A program made the position numbers and the translations under genes. Under the pieces are notes generated by a model that saw only the letters and a program-made list of their open reading frames with translations, was not told the origin of the DNA and did not search any database. A DNA stretch of 64,000 nt, taken from the NCBI RefSeq assembly GCF_000021945.1, contig NC_011831.1, positions 1,150,001 to 1,214,000 of the forward strand. Direction: 5' to 3'. Source of the DNA: Chloroflexus aggregans DSM 9485 (GTDB lineage: Bacteria; Chloroflexota; Chloroflexia; Chloroflexales; Chloroflexaceae). Below, one piece after another: positions 27,444 to 36,101 of the stretch (position 1 is its first letter; each line of letters opens with the position of its first letter).

Positions 27444-27650
27444 CCGTTGCCTCCTTTACCGTCACCTTTGTATCGATAACGGAAGCCTGCCTGCATAACA
27501 CCGTGGTTTCCCCCCTCACTACGCGCAGGTGCAATGCTCGCTGCGGATGAACGCGCGAACCGGGTTGTGGTTTCACCTCCTTATCTTTTCTTTCAAGCGT
27601 GATTGTTGCAACAATGACTGTTATATTCGATGACTAATTATAATTTACCG
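27444..27650 (-). other. Long leader of the lipase-like gene with an isolated full Shine-Dalgarno
   Basis: About 205 bases of untranslated leader separate the promoter from the ATG. It contains the palindrome TTGTTGCAACAA (27603-27614) and AAGGAGGTGA (around 27570-27579), a full-length complement of the 16S rRNA 3' end with no ATG, GTG or TTG at normal spacing behind it. The frame opening at the GTG inside this motif runs into the lipase gene in another phase and looks non-coding. Confidence 0.5.
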
Positions 27651-27656
27651 ATCATA

Positions 27657-27685
27657 ATTATAATGATTTGAAATATTTTTGTCAA
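27657..27685 (-). promoter_or_regulatory. Perfect consensus promoter of the lipase-like gene
   Basis: Minus-strand TTGACA (27680-27685), exactly 17 bases, then TATAAT (27657-27662), set in AT-rich DNA (27600-27840) with a further TTGACA upstream near 27770. This is the strongest promoter match in the window. Confidence 0.8.
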
Positions 27686-27840
27686 TAAAAAAATCGTAAA
27701 AATAGATAACGAAGATTAGTCATTATTTAATAAATAAACACGTGATAAAACAAACAAAAACACCAATATTTGTCAAGAAAACCATTTTACCAGAGAGTTT
27801 ACCTCGACTTCCACAATAAAAAAAAAATTCACCGCACATA

Positions 27841-27866
27841 AACGCGAGGGTCACACACCCTCGCGT
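27841..27866 (-). terminator. Terminator of the Gfo/Idh/MocA gene
   Basis: AACGCGAGGGT and ACCCTCGCGTT pair across a short CAC loop, 31 bases after the stop on the minus strand. A run of A on the plus strand (27822-27831) gives the minus-strand transcript a T-tract about 10 bases beyond the stem. Confidence 0.8.
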
Positions 27867-27897
27867 TACCAGACTGCACAATCGTGACCGATTGCGT

Positions 27898-28920
27898 TCA
27901 GCTCGCTACACCCCGGATCGCATCGAGCGCCTGCTGGATCGCCAACCCATCAGCAAACGTTGCTGCCGGAGTGATCGCCTCACGCTGACCGGCCAACGCT
28001 ACGCGCAAAGCATGACCGAGATAGACGGTGCCCTGCGGAAACTCACCGATCAGCGAGGCCGGCAGATCGACCGTATGCGGTGGGGTGATGTCATGGAAGG
28101 CATCACCGGTACTGATAAACAACCGACCATCGCTGAAGCGCAACGTACCAGCACTGCCGTATACCGTGACGATCAGCGGCTCGTTGGTACGAGCAACGAC
28201 CGTCGCGGTCAGTGTCGCCGTTGTGTCACGGCTTAAACGAAGTATCGCAGTCGTATAATCATCACTCGTCACCGCATGCAACACACCGACGGCATCGGGG
28301 CGCTGCTTGATGAACGTATGCACCAATCCTTGTGCCTCCTTCACCTCATCGGCGAGGATGAAACGTAACAGATCGATCTGATGCGATCCAATTGCTCCCA
28401 ACACGCCACCACCGGCAGCACGATCACTCCACCAATCCCACTGACGCTGCGGATCGGCCCGGCTACTGGCGATGAACCGCACCTCAGCGGCACGCACCTC
28501 GCCAATGTCACCGGCAGCAACCCGCTCCCGCGCTGCTTGCACGGCCGGCAAGAAGCGCAGTTCGTGATCGATGAGGGCTAATTGGGAGGGATGCGCTTGG
28601 GCTGCCGCCATCATCGCTTCTGCTTCAGCGGTGTTCAATGCCGTTGGCTTTTCACATAACACATGCTTACCAGCAGCTAATGCCGCTTCTGCCATTTCAC
28701 GGTGCAAGTACGGTGGAGTAACAATACTCACTAACCGTACATCGTCTCGTTCCAATACTTCACGCCAGTTGGCAGTCGCAAAGGGAACTTCCAGCTCTTG
28801 GGCGATCCGTGCGGTCTTAGCCGAATTACTACCGGCCAACGCCGTCACGGTCAGCCCGGCTGCGCGAAATGCCGGCACTTGTACACGTGTACCCCAACCG
28901 GTACCGATAATTCCGATCAT
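27898..28920 (-). CDS. Gfo/Idh/MocA-family oxidoreductase
   Basis: 340 aa from the ATG at 28920 (GGAG upstream). The frame extends further upstream only through repeat DNA, which I exclude. The N-terminus GIIGTGWGTRVQVPAF is the NAD(P)-binding motif; CEKPTA (about 95) holds the conserved Lys, and the C-terminal beta-sheet domain has AIGSHQIDLLRF with the active-site-type His. The family oxidises or reduces sugars and cyclitols, and the substrate cannot be assigned. Single gene between two intergenic arrays. Confidence 0.9.
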   Translation of the reverse strand: MIGIIGTGWGTRVQVPAFRAAGLTVTALAGSNSAKTARIAQELEVPFATANWREVLERDDVRLVSIVTPPYLHREMAEAALAAGKHVLCEKPTALNTAEAEAMMAAAQAHPSQLALIDHELRFLPAVQAARERVAAGDIGEVRAAEVRFIASSRADPQRQWDWWSDRAAGGGVLGAIGSHQIDLLRFILADEVKEAQGLVHTFIKQRPDAVGVLHAVTSDDYTTAILRLSRDTTATLTATVVARTNEPLIVTVYGSAGTLRFSDGRLFISTGDAFHDITPPHTVDLPASLIGEFPQGTVYLGHALRVALAGQREAITPAATFADGLAIQQALDAIRGVAS

Positions 28921-28927
28921 AAGTCTA

Positions 28928-29215
28928 CTCCGTAACACAATTAACGCAAAGGGCGGTAACGCAAAGGCGGTTAACGCAAAGGCGCAGAGGGCGCAAAGAC
29001 GCGGAGGGGGCTGACGCAAAAAGCGCCACCCGTAGGGGCACGGCACGCCGTTCCCCACGAAGGGCAAAGGACGGTAACGCAAAGGACGTAACGCAAAGGC
29101 GCAAAGGGCGCTGACGCACAGAGCGCCACCTGTAGGCGCACGGCGTGCCGTGCCCCACGAAGGGCAAAGGGCGGTAACGCAAAGGCGCAAAGGGCGCAAA
29201 GGCGCAAAGGGCGTA
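28928..29215. repeat. GCAAAGG repeat cluster with palindromes
   Basis: Short degenerate tandem copies of GTAACGCAAAGG and GCGCAAAGGGCG, broken by two palindromic cores (GGGGCACGGCACGCCG near 29037 and GCACGGCGTGCCGTGCCCC near 29138), each flanked by a CCACCYGTAGG...CGAAGGGCAAAGG context. The same material is found on the other strand at 56446-56605. Reading frames through it encode only Leu/Arg/Cys-rich repeats. It is non-coding and looks like a REP-type intergenic element. Confidence 0.85.
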
Positions 29216-29308
29216 GAGTACGCGAAGTTGTTGGAGATATATGAGATTGTGATCGGAGCGATCCTGACCCAACGCAAAACAATGCTCGCGCTCTCTACGC
29301 CTTTGCAC

Positions 29309-30460
29309 TTAATACTTCGGCAAAGATGGATCCACTTCGTCGGCCCAGCGTAGAATACCGCCAACCAGATTCTTCACCTTGCGGAACCCCACGCTCTTGA
29401 GCAATTCGACTGCGCGGCCACTGCGCGCGCCACTGCGGCAGTAGACCACCATCTCACGCGCCGAGTCGAGTTCGTTGATCCGCTCGGGCAACTGATCAAT
29501 CGGGATCAGCTTATCGGTGCCGGGGATCGAGGCAATCGCCACCTCATAGGGGTTACGGACATCGAGCAAGAAGGGGCGGTCGGGCCGCTCCAGCCATTCC
29601 GCCAGTTCGCGGGGCGTGATCTCAAATTGGTTCGACAACGTAGGCTCCTCTACAAGACCACAAAACTGCTCATAGTCGATCAGCTCAGTGATCGTTGGAT
29701 GATCACCGCAGACCGGGCATGACGGGTTGCGGCGCAGCTTGAGCTCGCGGAAGCGCATTGCCAGCGCATCGTAGAGCAACAGCCGGCCAATCAACGGCTC
29801 GCCGATGCCTATGAGCAATTTTATCACTTCTGTGGCTTGAATAGTACCGATCACGCCGGGCAGCACCCCTAACACGCCACCCTCAGCGCAGCTCGGCACC
29901 AACCCCGGCGGCGGCGGTTCGGGGTAGAGGCAGCGGTAGCACGGCCCGCCATCCCGCGCCGAAAAGACCGTGACTTGCCCCTCAAAGCGGAAGATGCTGC
30001 CATAGACGTTTGGTTTGCCCAGTAGCACACAGGCATCGTTCGTCAGGTAACGGGTCGGAAAATTGTCGGTACCGTCTACGATTACGTCGTAGGGACGCAT
30101 CAACTCCAACGCATTCTCCGAAGTAATCCGTGTCTCATGTGTCGTAATCTCGATATACGGATTAAGGTCTTGCAGACGACGCTTGGCCGATTCGGTCTTC
30201 GCGATCCCGACGGTACCGGTGCCATGCACTATCTGACGCTGCAAATTTGAAGCATCAACCACGTCAAAATCGACCAGCCCAATATGACCAACACCTGCGG
30301 CGGCCAGATAGAGAGCTAACGGCGAACCAAGCCCACCGGTACCGATGAGCAGGACACTGCCTTGTTTGAGTCGGCGTTGACCGGCCATCCCAACTTCAGG
30401 CATTATCAGATGGCGCGAATATCGGGCAATTTCTTCGTTTGAAAGGGTTACCTCGCTCAT
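29309..30460 (-). CDS. moeZ: MoeZ-type E1 adenylyltransferase with rhodanese domain
   Basis: 383 aa. The N-terminal ThiF/MoeB-type adenylation domain (about 1-250) has IGTGGLGSP (ATP loop), DFDVVDASNLQRQ, and the zinc Cys pairs CYRC and CPVCG. A rhodanese domain (about 280-380) carries YCRSGARSGRA with the active Cys. Such proteins adenylate the C-terminal glycine of a ThiS/MoaD-like carrier and load sulfur onto it. The start overlaps the carrier gene's stop (ATGA), so E1 and carrier are translated together. In Mycobacterium MoeZ feeds the CysO cysteine pathway, which matches the neighbours here. Confidence 0.92.
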   Translation of the reverse strand: MSEVTLSNEEIARYSRHLIMPEVGMAGQRRLKQGSVLLIGTGGLGSPLALYLAAAGVGHIGLVDFDVVDASNLQRQIVHGTGTVGIAKTESAKRRLQDLNPYIEITTHETRITSENALELMRPYDVIVDGTDNFPTRYLTNDACVLLGKPNVYGSIFRFEGQVTVFSARDGGPCYRCLYPEPPPPGLVPSCAEGGVLGVLPGVIGTIQATEVIKLLIGIGEPLIGRLLLYDALAMRFRELKLRRNPSCPVCGDHPTITELIDYEQFCGLVEEPTLSNQFEITPRELAEWLERPDRPFLLDVRNPYEVAIASIPGTDKLIPIDQLPERINELDSAREMVVYCRSGARSGRAVELLKSVGFRKVKNLVGGILRWADEVDPSLPKY

Positions 30461-30741
30461 CGCCGTCCTCCACCGGCAATTGCCGGAATAATGCTCACCG
30501 TATCGCCATCACGCAACGGTGTTGCTTCACCATCGAGGTAGCGAATATCTTCATCGCCAACGTAGAGATTGACGAAACTGCGCAACCGACCCTGATCGTC
30601 GAGCAAATGGCGACCTAACGCCGGATACAGCTCGACAAGGCCGCGAATTAATCCACCAACATCACTCGCGTCGAGCGTAACACTGGCATTACCACCGGCA
30701 TATTGGCGCAGTGCTGTGGGAATTGTTACCGTTACTGCCAT
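30457..30741 (-). CDS. ThiS/MoaD/CysO-like sulfur carrier with masked di-glycine
   Basis: 94 aa beta-grasp protein. The VTVTIPTALRQYAGG start and the DGDTVSIIPAIAGG end fit MoaD/CysO. The chain does not end in Gly-Gly: GGGRR follows, so one glycine and two arginines (or the two Arg alone) must be removed before the E1 can activate it. A JAMM protease gene lies just upstream. AAAAGGAG precedes the ATG. Likely route: the JAMM protein trims the carrier, MoeZ thiocarboxylates it and CysM transfers the sulfur. Order in the operon: cysM, JAMM, carrier, moeZ. Confidence 0.9.
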   Translation of the reverse strand: MAVTVTIPTALRQYAGGNASVTLDASDVGGLIRGLVELYPALGRHLLDDQGRLRSFVNLYVGDEDIRYLDGEATPLRDGDTVSIIPAIAGGGRR

Positions 30742-30820
30742 CGTCTATGCTCCTTTTTTTCTTATTGCACACTTGTCAACTGCGGGATGCAAAGATATTA
30801 CCGATACCAAAACCACAGTC

Positions 30821-31297
30821 TCATTCGGCAGTGGCAACTTCCACCGGCTCAGCAATAAAGCGTGTACCTTCGTTCACGAGTAACCATGAGGTCAGCTCGG
30901 CGGCAACACCGTTACGCACAGATTGAATAACAAACGAAAAGCCTGAACCACTGATCGCCTGTGCGCCAATCCGATCGCGCTCGGAGGGAATGGCAGCCGC
31001 ATCCGGGTGTGAATGGTAACAACCAATGATTTCATAGCCCGCAGCACGCGCCGAGCGTTCAACGCGCAAATAATCGCGTGGGTCGAGGTAGAAGCGATCG
31101 CGCCGCGAAGTCGGATCATCGGTGATGGCCAGTTGTAGCTGCCCACTCCATCGATTTTCGAGCGTTACCACTTCTAACACCGTCTTGTGTTCACCGTTCA
31201 ACGTACCGACCAGCAATCCAACACATTCATCGGGATAGGTTGTTTCGGCATGAGCAACAATCGTTGCTAGCGCCTTCGCCGGAAGAATCAGTGCCAT
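30821..31297 (-). CDS. JAMM/MPN+ metalloprotease (Mec-like)
   Basis: 158 aa from the ATG at 31297 (GGGGG upstream); a longer frame only enters cysM in another phase. All metal and catalytic residues of the JAMM motif are present: Glu24, then His95-x-His97-Pro-x7-Ser105-x2-Asp108 in CYHSHPDAAAIPSERD. In Mycobacterium the homologous Mec releases cysteine from the CysO-cysteine adduct; other family members (QbsD, HcyD) trim carrier tails. The neighbouring carrier's GGGRR tail means this enzyme may do both jobs, which is inference. Confidence 0.92.
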   Translation of the reverse strand: MALILPAKALATIVAHAETTYPDECVGLLVGTLNGEHKTVLEVVTLENRWSGQLQLAITDDPTSRRDRFYLDPRDYLRVERSARAAGYEIIGCYHSHPDAAAIPSERDRIGAQAISGSGFSFVIQSVRNGVAAELTSWLLVNEGTRFIAEPVEVATAE

Positions 31298-31379
31298 AGC
31301 CCCCTTAGTTCGTTTACCGTGTTTGATATTGTTCACCACGCAACCTATCTTTCTGTGTACTCGGCAATGTCCATCACGA

Positions 31380-32309
31380 TCAAATGCCAGCCCCTTCAGC
31401 AAACCCCGGATCTTCCCAGAACCGTTCGCTGAGGTAACGATTAGCGCTATCGCACAGGATGGTGACCACCACCCCACTGCCGGCCTCCCGAGCCACTCGA
31501 GCCGCAGCCACTACATTCGCCGCTGCTGAAATCCCGACCAACAGACCGATTCGTCGCGCTAACCATCGCGCCATCGCAAACGCCTCTTCGCTCCGCACTT
31601 CAATCACTTCATCGGCCTGTTCGGGACGGTAAATTGCCGGCACAAATTTGGTTGAAGCCATGTGCTTCACACCTTCGAGAGCGTGGTACGGACTATCAGG
31701 CTGAACGGCAATCATGCGGATCGCCGGATTGTACTCACGCAATCGCCGGCTGGTACCCATAAAGGTACCACTTGTACCAAGGGCAGCCACAAAATGCGTA
31801 AGCCGACCATCAGTCTGTTGCCAGATTTCGGGGCCGGTGGTCTCGTAGTGGGCTTGGGGGTTGGCCGGATTGCTATACTGGTCAGGATAAAAGTAACGAT
31901 CGGGATATTCGGCGACCAAGGCACGAATAGCAGCGATTGCGGCATCCATACCTTCAGCCGGATCGGTCAAGATAAGTTCGGCGCCAAGCGCACGTAAGAT
32001 GCGGCGTCGTTCAAGGCTAGCGTTCGCCGGCATCGCCAGCGTCACTCCGTAGCCCAGTACCGCGCCGATGGTGGCATAGGCAATACCGGTATTACCGCTG
32101 GTAGCGTCGGCAATTCGCATTCCCGGTCGCAGCGCGCCGCGTTGCTCGCCATCACGGATCATCCAGAGCGCAGGACGATCCTTCACCGAACCGCCGAGAT
32201 TGTACCATTCGGCTTTTCCGTAAAGCTCAACGCCATCCGGTAAATCGAGAGCATGATGCAGCGGTAGAAGAGGGGTATGACCGATCAGATTGAGGAGTTC
32301 GGGTATCAT
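31380..32309 (-). CDS. cysM: Cysteine synthase, CysM type
   Basis: 309 aa PLP enzyme of fold type II. The PLP lysine is Lys43 in GGSVKDRPA. ATSGNTGIA (substrate loop) and ALGTSGTFMG (phosphate loop) follow. It makes cysteine from an activated serine. Its place at the head of a JAMM-carrier-MoeZ operon suggests it accepts thiocarboxylated carrier protein, as mycobacterial CysM does with O-phosphoserine, and not only free sulfide. Donor and acceptor cannot be proven from sequence. Confidence 0.9.
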   Translation of the reverse strand: MIPELLNLIGHTPLLPLHHALDLPDGVELYGKAEWYNLGGSVKDRPALWMIRDGEQRGALRPGMRIADATSGNTGIAYATIGAVLGYGVTLAMPANASLERRRILRALGAELILTDPAEGMDAAIAAIRALVAEYPDRYFYPDQYSNPANPQAHYETTGPEIWQQTDGRLTHFVAALGTSGTFMGTSRRLREYNPAIRMIAVQPDSPYHALEGVKHMASTKFVPAIYRPEQADEVIEVRSEEAFAMARWLARRIGLLVGISAAANVVAAARVAREAGSGVVVTILCDSANRYLSERFWEDPGFAEGAGI

Positions 32310-32343
32310 TTTGGCTCACTCATAACCGGCACAATACGTAGGA

Positions 32344-32730
32344 CTACGCTTGGCGCATCGCCATCTGGGCCGCCGCCTTGAGCACACGGTATGCTAATGT
32401 TGCACACTGTGGCCGCGCTTGCAGAATATCGGGGCCAACCACCTCAATGGCGGTCACCTCATCGAGTGCAGCCAGATCGGCCAGGGTCGCACCCTGTAAC
32501 CGTTCAATCAGGATTGATGCGGTGCCAAGACTCACGCTACAACCCTGCCCCGTAAATTGAAGGGCTGTTAAGCGACCATCGGACGCCACACGCAGATAGA
32601 CGGTCAACGTATCGCCACAATCAGGAACACCGCCACTGTACGTTAATGCATCGGCGAGTTCGCCATAGTAGCGGGGGCGACGGTAATGATCGAGCAAGCG
32701 TTCGATAGCATCTTGGTGCGAAGTAGTCAT
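32344..32730 (-). CDS. SufU/IscU-like scaffold, second copy
   Basis: 128 aa from the ATG at 32730. Cluster/zinc ligands: Cys38 and Asp40 (PDCGD), Cys64 (GQGCSVS), Cys109 (RPQCA), the same set as SufU. It is divergent from the SufU inside the suf operon and lies 34 bases before cysM. It may be a sulfur-relay or zinc protein dedicated to the cysteine pathway instead of a general scaffold. Function inferred from fold and context only. Confidence 0.85.
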   Translation of the reverse strand: MTTSHQDAIERLLDHYRRPRYYGELADALTYSGGVPDCGDTLTVYLRVASDGRLTALQFTGQGCSVSLGTASILIERLQGATLADLAALDEVTAIEVVGPDILQARPQCATLAYRVLKAAAQMAMRQA

Positions 32731-32753
32731 GGGCGTGCAACCTGGATATTGGT

Positions 32754-32855
32754 TAGCGAGACGGCGTCGCGTAGCGAGACGGTTGTTTACCCACAACGCG
32801 ATGCTATCCGGTCAACGGATAAACGAAGCATACCGCCTCTCGCTTATCCGTTGAC
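32754..32855 (-). terminator. Long-loop hairpin and short direct repeat after the rhodanese gene
   Basis: GTCAACGGATAA (32811-32822) and its exact complement (32844-32855) form a 12-bp stem with a 21-base loop, 20 bases after the rhodanese stop. Beside it TAGCGAGACGG is repeated at 32754 and 32772. The hairpin may end the rhodanese transcript or regulate the cysM operon that follows. Confidence 0.55.
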
Positions 32856-32874
32856 GAATGAACAATCGTCTCAG

Positions 32875-33726
32875 CTAGACATTCTTCTCAATTGGCAAGC
32901 CAACACTGTTGCCCCACTCGGTCCAGCTACCGTCATAGTTACGCACGTGCGGATAACCGAGCAGGTAGGTGAGAACAAACCAAGTGTGGCTGCTGCGCTC
33001 ACCGATACGGCAGTAAGCAATCACCTCTTTGTCTGGGGTTACGCCATGGGTAGCGTACAGCTCACGCAACTCTTCAACACTCTTGAAGGTGCTGTCTTCA
33101 TTCACAGCCCTCGCCCACGGGATATTGACCGCCGTCGGAATATGGCCACCGCGCAGCGTCCCCTCTTGTGGATAGTCAGGCATATGGGTCCGCTCACCGG
33201 TGTACTCTTGCGGACTACGTACATCGACAAGAACACCCTTGCGCTGGCGGACAAACTCGAGCACTTGATCGCGGAAAGCCCGGATCGTCGAATCATCACG
33301 CGGTGGCGCCACATACGAACCGGGAGGATACACCGGCACCTCGCGGGTGAGCGGGCGACCTTCCGCAATCCATTTCGCCCGACCGCCGTTCATAATCCGC
33401 ACGTCGCGATGACCGAACAATTTAAAGACCCAAAATGCGTAAGTCGCCCACCAATTGTGCTTATCGCCGTAAAGAACGACGGTAGTATCGTTGCTGATAC
33501 CTTTAGCCCGCATCAGTGCCGCAAATCGCTCGGAATCGAGATAGTCGCGGATCACCGGATCGTTCAAATCCTGCACCCAGTCAATTTTCACCGCACCGGG
33601 AATATGACCGGTATCGTACAGCAACAAGTCCTCATCGCTCTCAACGATGCGAACGTGAGGGTCGTTCAGGTGGTCGGCAACCCACTGGGTTTCGACCAGC
33701 GCTTCAGGATGGGCATAACCGCTCAT
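32875..33726 (-). CDS. Thiosulfate/mercaptopyruvate sulfurtransferase
   Basis: 283 aa from the ATG at 33726 (GGAGG upstream). Two rhodanese domains. The second has the active-site loop AYCRIGERS with catalytic Cys, and the first has the inactive counterpart [18 protein letters not shown] resembles thiosulfate-type actinobacterial and Chloroflexi enzymes more than the CGSGVTA loop of mercaptopyruvate enzymes. It would supply persulfide sulfur to the adjacent Suf and CysO-like systems. Confidence 0.93.
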   Translation of the reverse strand: MSGYAHPEALVETQWVADHLNDPHVRIVESDEDLLLYDTGHIPGAVKIDWVQDLNDPVIRDYLDSERFAALMRAKGISNDTTVVLYGDKHNWWATYAFWVFKLFGHRDVRIMNGGRAKWIAEGRPLTREVPVYPPGSYVAPPRDDSTIRAFRDQVLEFVRQRKGVLVDVRSPQEYTGERTHMPDYPQEGTLRGGHIPTAVNIPWARAVNEDSTFKSVEELRELYATHGVTPDKEVIAYCRIGERSSHTWFVLTYLLGYPHVRNYDGSWTEWGNSVGLPIEKNV

Positions 33727-33778
33727 TGCAACCTCCACTTGACCCACAAATCAGCTTCGCAGCCATTGTAGCGCGTTT

Positions 33779-34117
33779 TCAACAATTAGTCAAGTTCTTA
33801 CTCAGAAACTCAACAAATATTCGATCGTCGCGTATTTCACAACGATACGTAGCGACCGGAGCGAATGCCGGCAATGTACGAGGCTTACCGGTGCGCAGTT
33901 CAAAGAGCGAACCGTGCATTGGGCACTCGACACACAACTCTGTGGTATCAAGCTCACCTTCGCTCAACGAGGCCTCATCGTGGGAACAGAGATCGTCGAG
34001 GACATACACTTCACGCTCAGCAACGCGGAAAACGGCAATCCGGTGCCCATGAATAGTAAAGGCCCGCCCACTACCAACCGGTACGTCATCCAGCGAACAG
34101 ACCTCAACCAACGACAT
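33779..34117 (-). CDS. Rieske [2Fe-2S] ferredoxin-like protein
   Basis: 112 aa from the ATG at 34117 (GGAG upstream). Both cluster-binding boxes are intact: C-x-H in DLCSHDEASL and C-x2-H in CPMHGSLF, spaced as in NirD/biphenyl-dioxygenase-type ferredoxins. Soluble, no membrane segment. Stand-alone Rieske ferredoxins of this kind often lie next to suf operons in Gram-positive and Chloroflexi genomes. The electron partner is unknown. Confidence 0.93.
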   Translation of the reverse strand: MSLVEVCSLDDVPVGSGRAFTIHGHRIAVFRVAEREVYVLDDLCSHDEASLSEGELDTTELCVECPMHGSLFELRTGKPRTLPAFAPVATYRCEIRDDRIFVEFLSKNLTNC

Positions 34118-34190
34118 AGATTGCTCCTTCATCTGACGACTACACAAACCGACACGCGACCGTTTACCCACAATCACGCCATACATAACA

Positions 34191-34218
34191 CGAGCGCTCC
34201 CTTTGTTGGGAGCGCTCG
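34191..34218 (-). terminator. Terminator after sufB
   Basis: CGAGCGCTCCC (34191-34201) and GGGAGCGCTCG (34208-34218) pair perfectly across 6 bases, 26 bases after the sufB stop. It separates the suf operon from the Rieske gene. The T-tract is weak, so read-through is possible. Confidence 0.75.
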
Positions 34219-34243
34219 CCATTCCCGCATCCCGCACTGCGGT

Positions 34244-35659
34244 CTAACCCACCGAACCTTCCATCTCAAGCTGGATGAGACGGTTCAATTCAACCGCATA
34301 TTCCATCGGCAGCTCACGGGTGAACGGCTCCATAAAGCCGAGCACGATCATCGATAGCGCGTCCGACTCAGAGATACCGCGGCTCATCAGGTAGAAGAGC
34401 TGCTCAGCACCGATGCGGCCAACCGTTGCTTCGTGGGCCAACGTGCAGCGATCTTCCTCGATCTCGATATACGGGATCGTATCCGACGCCGAATTCTCAT
34501 CGAGGATCAGAGCATCGCAGTTGACATTGATCTTCGCGCCATAGGCACCCGGCGCCACCTTAGCTAAACCGCGGTAGGTTGTCTTACCACCATCCTTGCT
34601 CACCGACTTGTTGGTGATGCGCGAGGTCGTTTCGGGAGCGAGATGCACCATCTTGGCACCGGCATCTTGGTGCTGACCACGCCCGGCATACGCTACCGAG
34701 AGCACCTCACCACGCGCCTTGCGGCCCATCAGATATACCGACGGGTACTTCATGGTCAGCTTCGAGCCGATGTTGCCGTCCACCCACTCCATACTGGCCT
34801 CTTCGTAGGCCACCGCTCGCTTGGTAACGAGATTGAAGATGTTGTTGGCCCAATTCTGGATGGTGGTGTAACGGAACTTACCACCTTTCTTGACGATAAC
34901 TTCGACCACCGCCGAGTGCAGCGAGTTAGTGCTGTAGATCGGCGCCGTGCAACCCTCGATGTAGTGGGCCTCAGCCCCTTCATCGATAATGATCAAGGTG
35001 CGCTCAAACTGACCCATCCGCTCGGCGTTGATGCGGAAGTAAGCTTGCAGCGGAATATCAACCTTCACACCCTTCGGCACGTAGACAAACGAGCCGCCTG
35101 ACCAGACCGCGGTGTTGAGCGCAGCGTACTTGTTGTCAGCCGCCGGCACAATGGTACCGAAGTACTCCTTGAAGAACTCAGGGTACTCTTTCAGCGCGGT
35201 ATCGGTATCAAGGAAGATCACACCTTGCTTTGCCCACTCTTCGCGCAGCGAGTGGTAGACAACTTCCGACTCGTACTGAGCACCGACACCGGCAAGGAAT
35301 TTACGCTCAGCCTCAGGAATACCCAGCCGCTCGAAGGTATTCTTAATCTCCGGCGGCACCGCATCCCAGTCGGTCTGTGGGCGTTCGTTGGCCCGCACAA
35401 AGTAGTGGATGTCGTCGTAGTTCAACTCGGCCAGTTCGGGATTGGCCCACATCCCGACGAGCGGCGTTGGCTTCTTATTGAAAATCTCCAACGCGCGCAG
35501 CCGTCGCTTCAACATCCACTCCGGCTCACCCTTCATGCCGGAAAGTTCGCGCACAATGCGCTCATTCAGGCCCTTGGGTGCTTTATAGACATAGCGCTCT
35601 TCCTGTCGGAAGCCATAGCGCGAGTAGTCGAACTGCAAATTGACTGCTTCAGCGACCAC
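34244..35659 (-). CDS. sufB: Fe-S cluster assembly protein SufB
   Basis: 471 aa from a GTG at 35659 (GGAG upstream). Forms the SufBC2D scaffold, with SufB carrying the nascent cluster. Signatures: [16 protein letters not shown], the beta-helix core [20 protein letters not shown] (with the conserved Cys), [16 protein letters not shown] and the C-terminal [19 protein letters not shown]. Last gene of the suf operon here, whereas sufB is often first in other genomes. Confidence 0.97.
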   Translation of the reverse strand: MVAEAVNLQFDYSRYGFRQEERYVYKAPKGLNERIVRELSGMKGEPEWMLKRRLRALEIFNKKPTPLVGMWANPELAELNYDDIHYFVRANERPQTDWDAVPPEIKNTFERLGIPEAERKFLAGVGAQYESEVVYHSLREEWAKQGVIFLDTDTALKEYPEFFKEYFGTIVPAADNKYAALNTAVWSGGSFVYVPKGVKVDIPLQAYFRINAERMGQFERTLIIIDEGAEAHYIEGCTAPIYSTNSLHSAVVEVIVKKGGKFRYTTIQNWANNIFNLVTKRAVAYEEASMEWVDGNIGSKLTMKYPSVYLMGRKARGEVLSVAYAGRGQHQDAGAKMVHLAPETTSRITNKSVSKDGGKTTYRGLAKVAPGAYGAKINVNCDALILDENSASDTIPYIEIEEDRCTLAHEATVGRIGAEQLFYLMSRGISESDALSMIVLGFMEPFTRELPMEYAVELNRLIQLEMEGSVG

Positions 35660-35694
35660 TGTTTCACTCCTTTACTAGTATCGTGCAACGCCTC

Positions 35695-36087
35695 TTATAT
35701 ATCTTCATCCTCCTGCCCCACCCCATACAGACCGGCTTTGAGCGCCTTCAACGAGAGCAACGCGCACTTGAGCCGGGTAGGGTTGTGGGCCAGCGGTATC
35801 CCAATGATCTCAAGCAAGTCATCCTTACTAAACTGCTTGGCCTCGGCGACCGGCTTGCCCTTAATCGCTTCGGTCAGCAGCGAAGCACTGGCCTGACTGA
35901 TCGCACAACCACGACCGGTAAAACGCACATCAGCAATGACGTCGTCGACAATCGCCAGTTCGAGCCGGATCTGGTCGCCACACAACGGATTACGCTCCTC
36001 GCGAATCACCGTCGGTGCCGGCAGATGGCCGTAGTTGCGTGGATGACGGGCATGTTCGAGGATCTGTTCACGATAGATGTCATCCAT
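35695..36087 (-). CDS. sufU: Fe-S assembly sulfur-acceptor SufU
   Basis: 130 aa. Zinc/sulfur ligands: Cys36 and Asp38 (PLCGD), Cys61 (GRGCAIS), Cys108 (LKCAL), plus the SufU-specific insertion KPVAEAKQFSKDDLLEII between the second and third Cys. In Bacillus SufU accepts persulfide from SufS. It sits 14 bases after sufS, so it is co-translated with its partner. Confidence 0.96.
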   Translation of the reverse strand: MDDIYREQILEHARHPRNYGHLPAPTVIREERNPLCGDQIRLELAIVDDVIADVRFTGRGCAISQASASLLTEAIKGKPVAEAKQFSKDDLLEIIGIPLAHNPTRLKCALLSLKALKAGLYGVGQEDEDI

Positions 36088-36101
36088 AGCTGCCTCACGT
36101 A

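Noticed and set aside
27569-27581. CACCTCCTTATCTTTTC on the plus strand as a 16S rRNA 3' end fragment
   Set aside because: Only about 10 bases match and no other rRNA sequence is near; it is better read as a Shine-Dalgarno on the minus strand.
28925-29364. Upstream extension of the Gfo/Idh/MocA gene
   Set aside because: It crosses the GCAAAGG repeats and encodes repetitive Leu/Arg/Cys sequence; the ATG at 28920 has a ribosome-binding site and the correct NAD-motif start.
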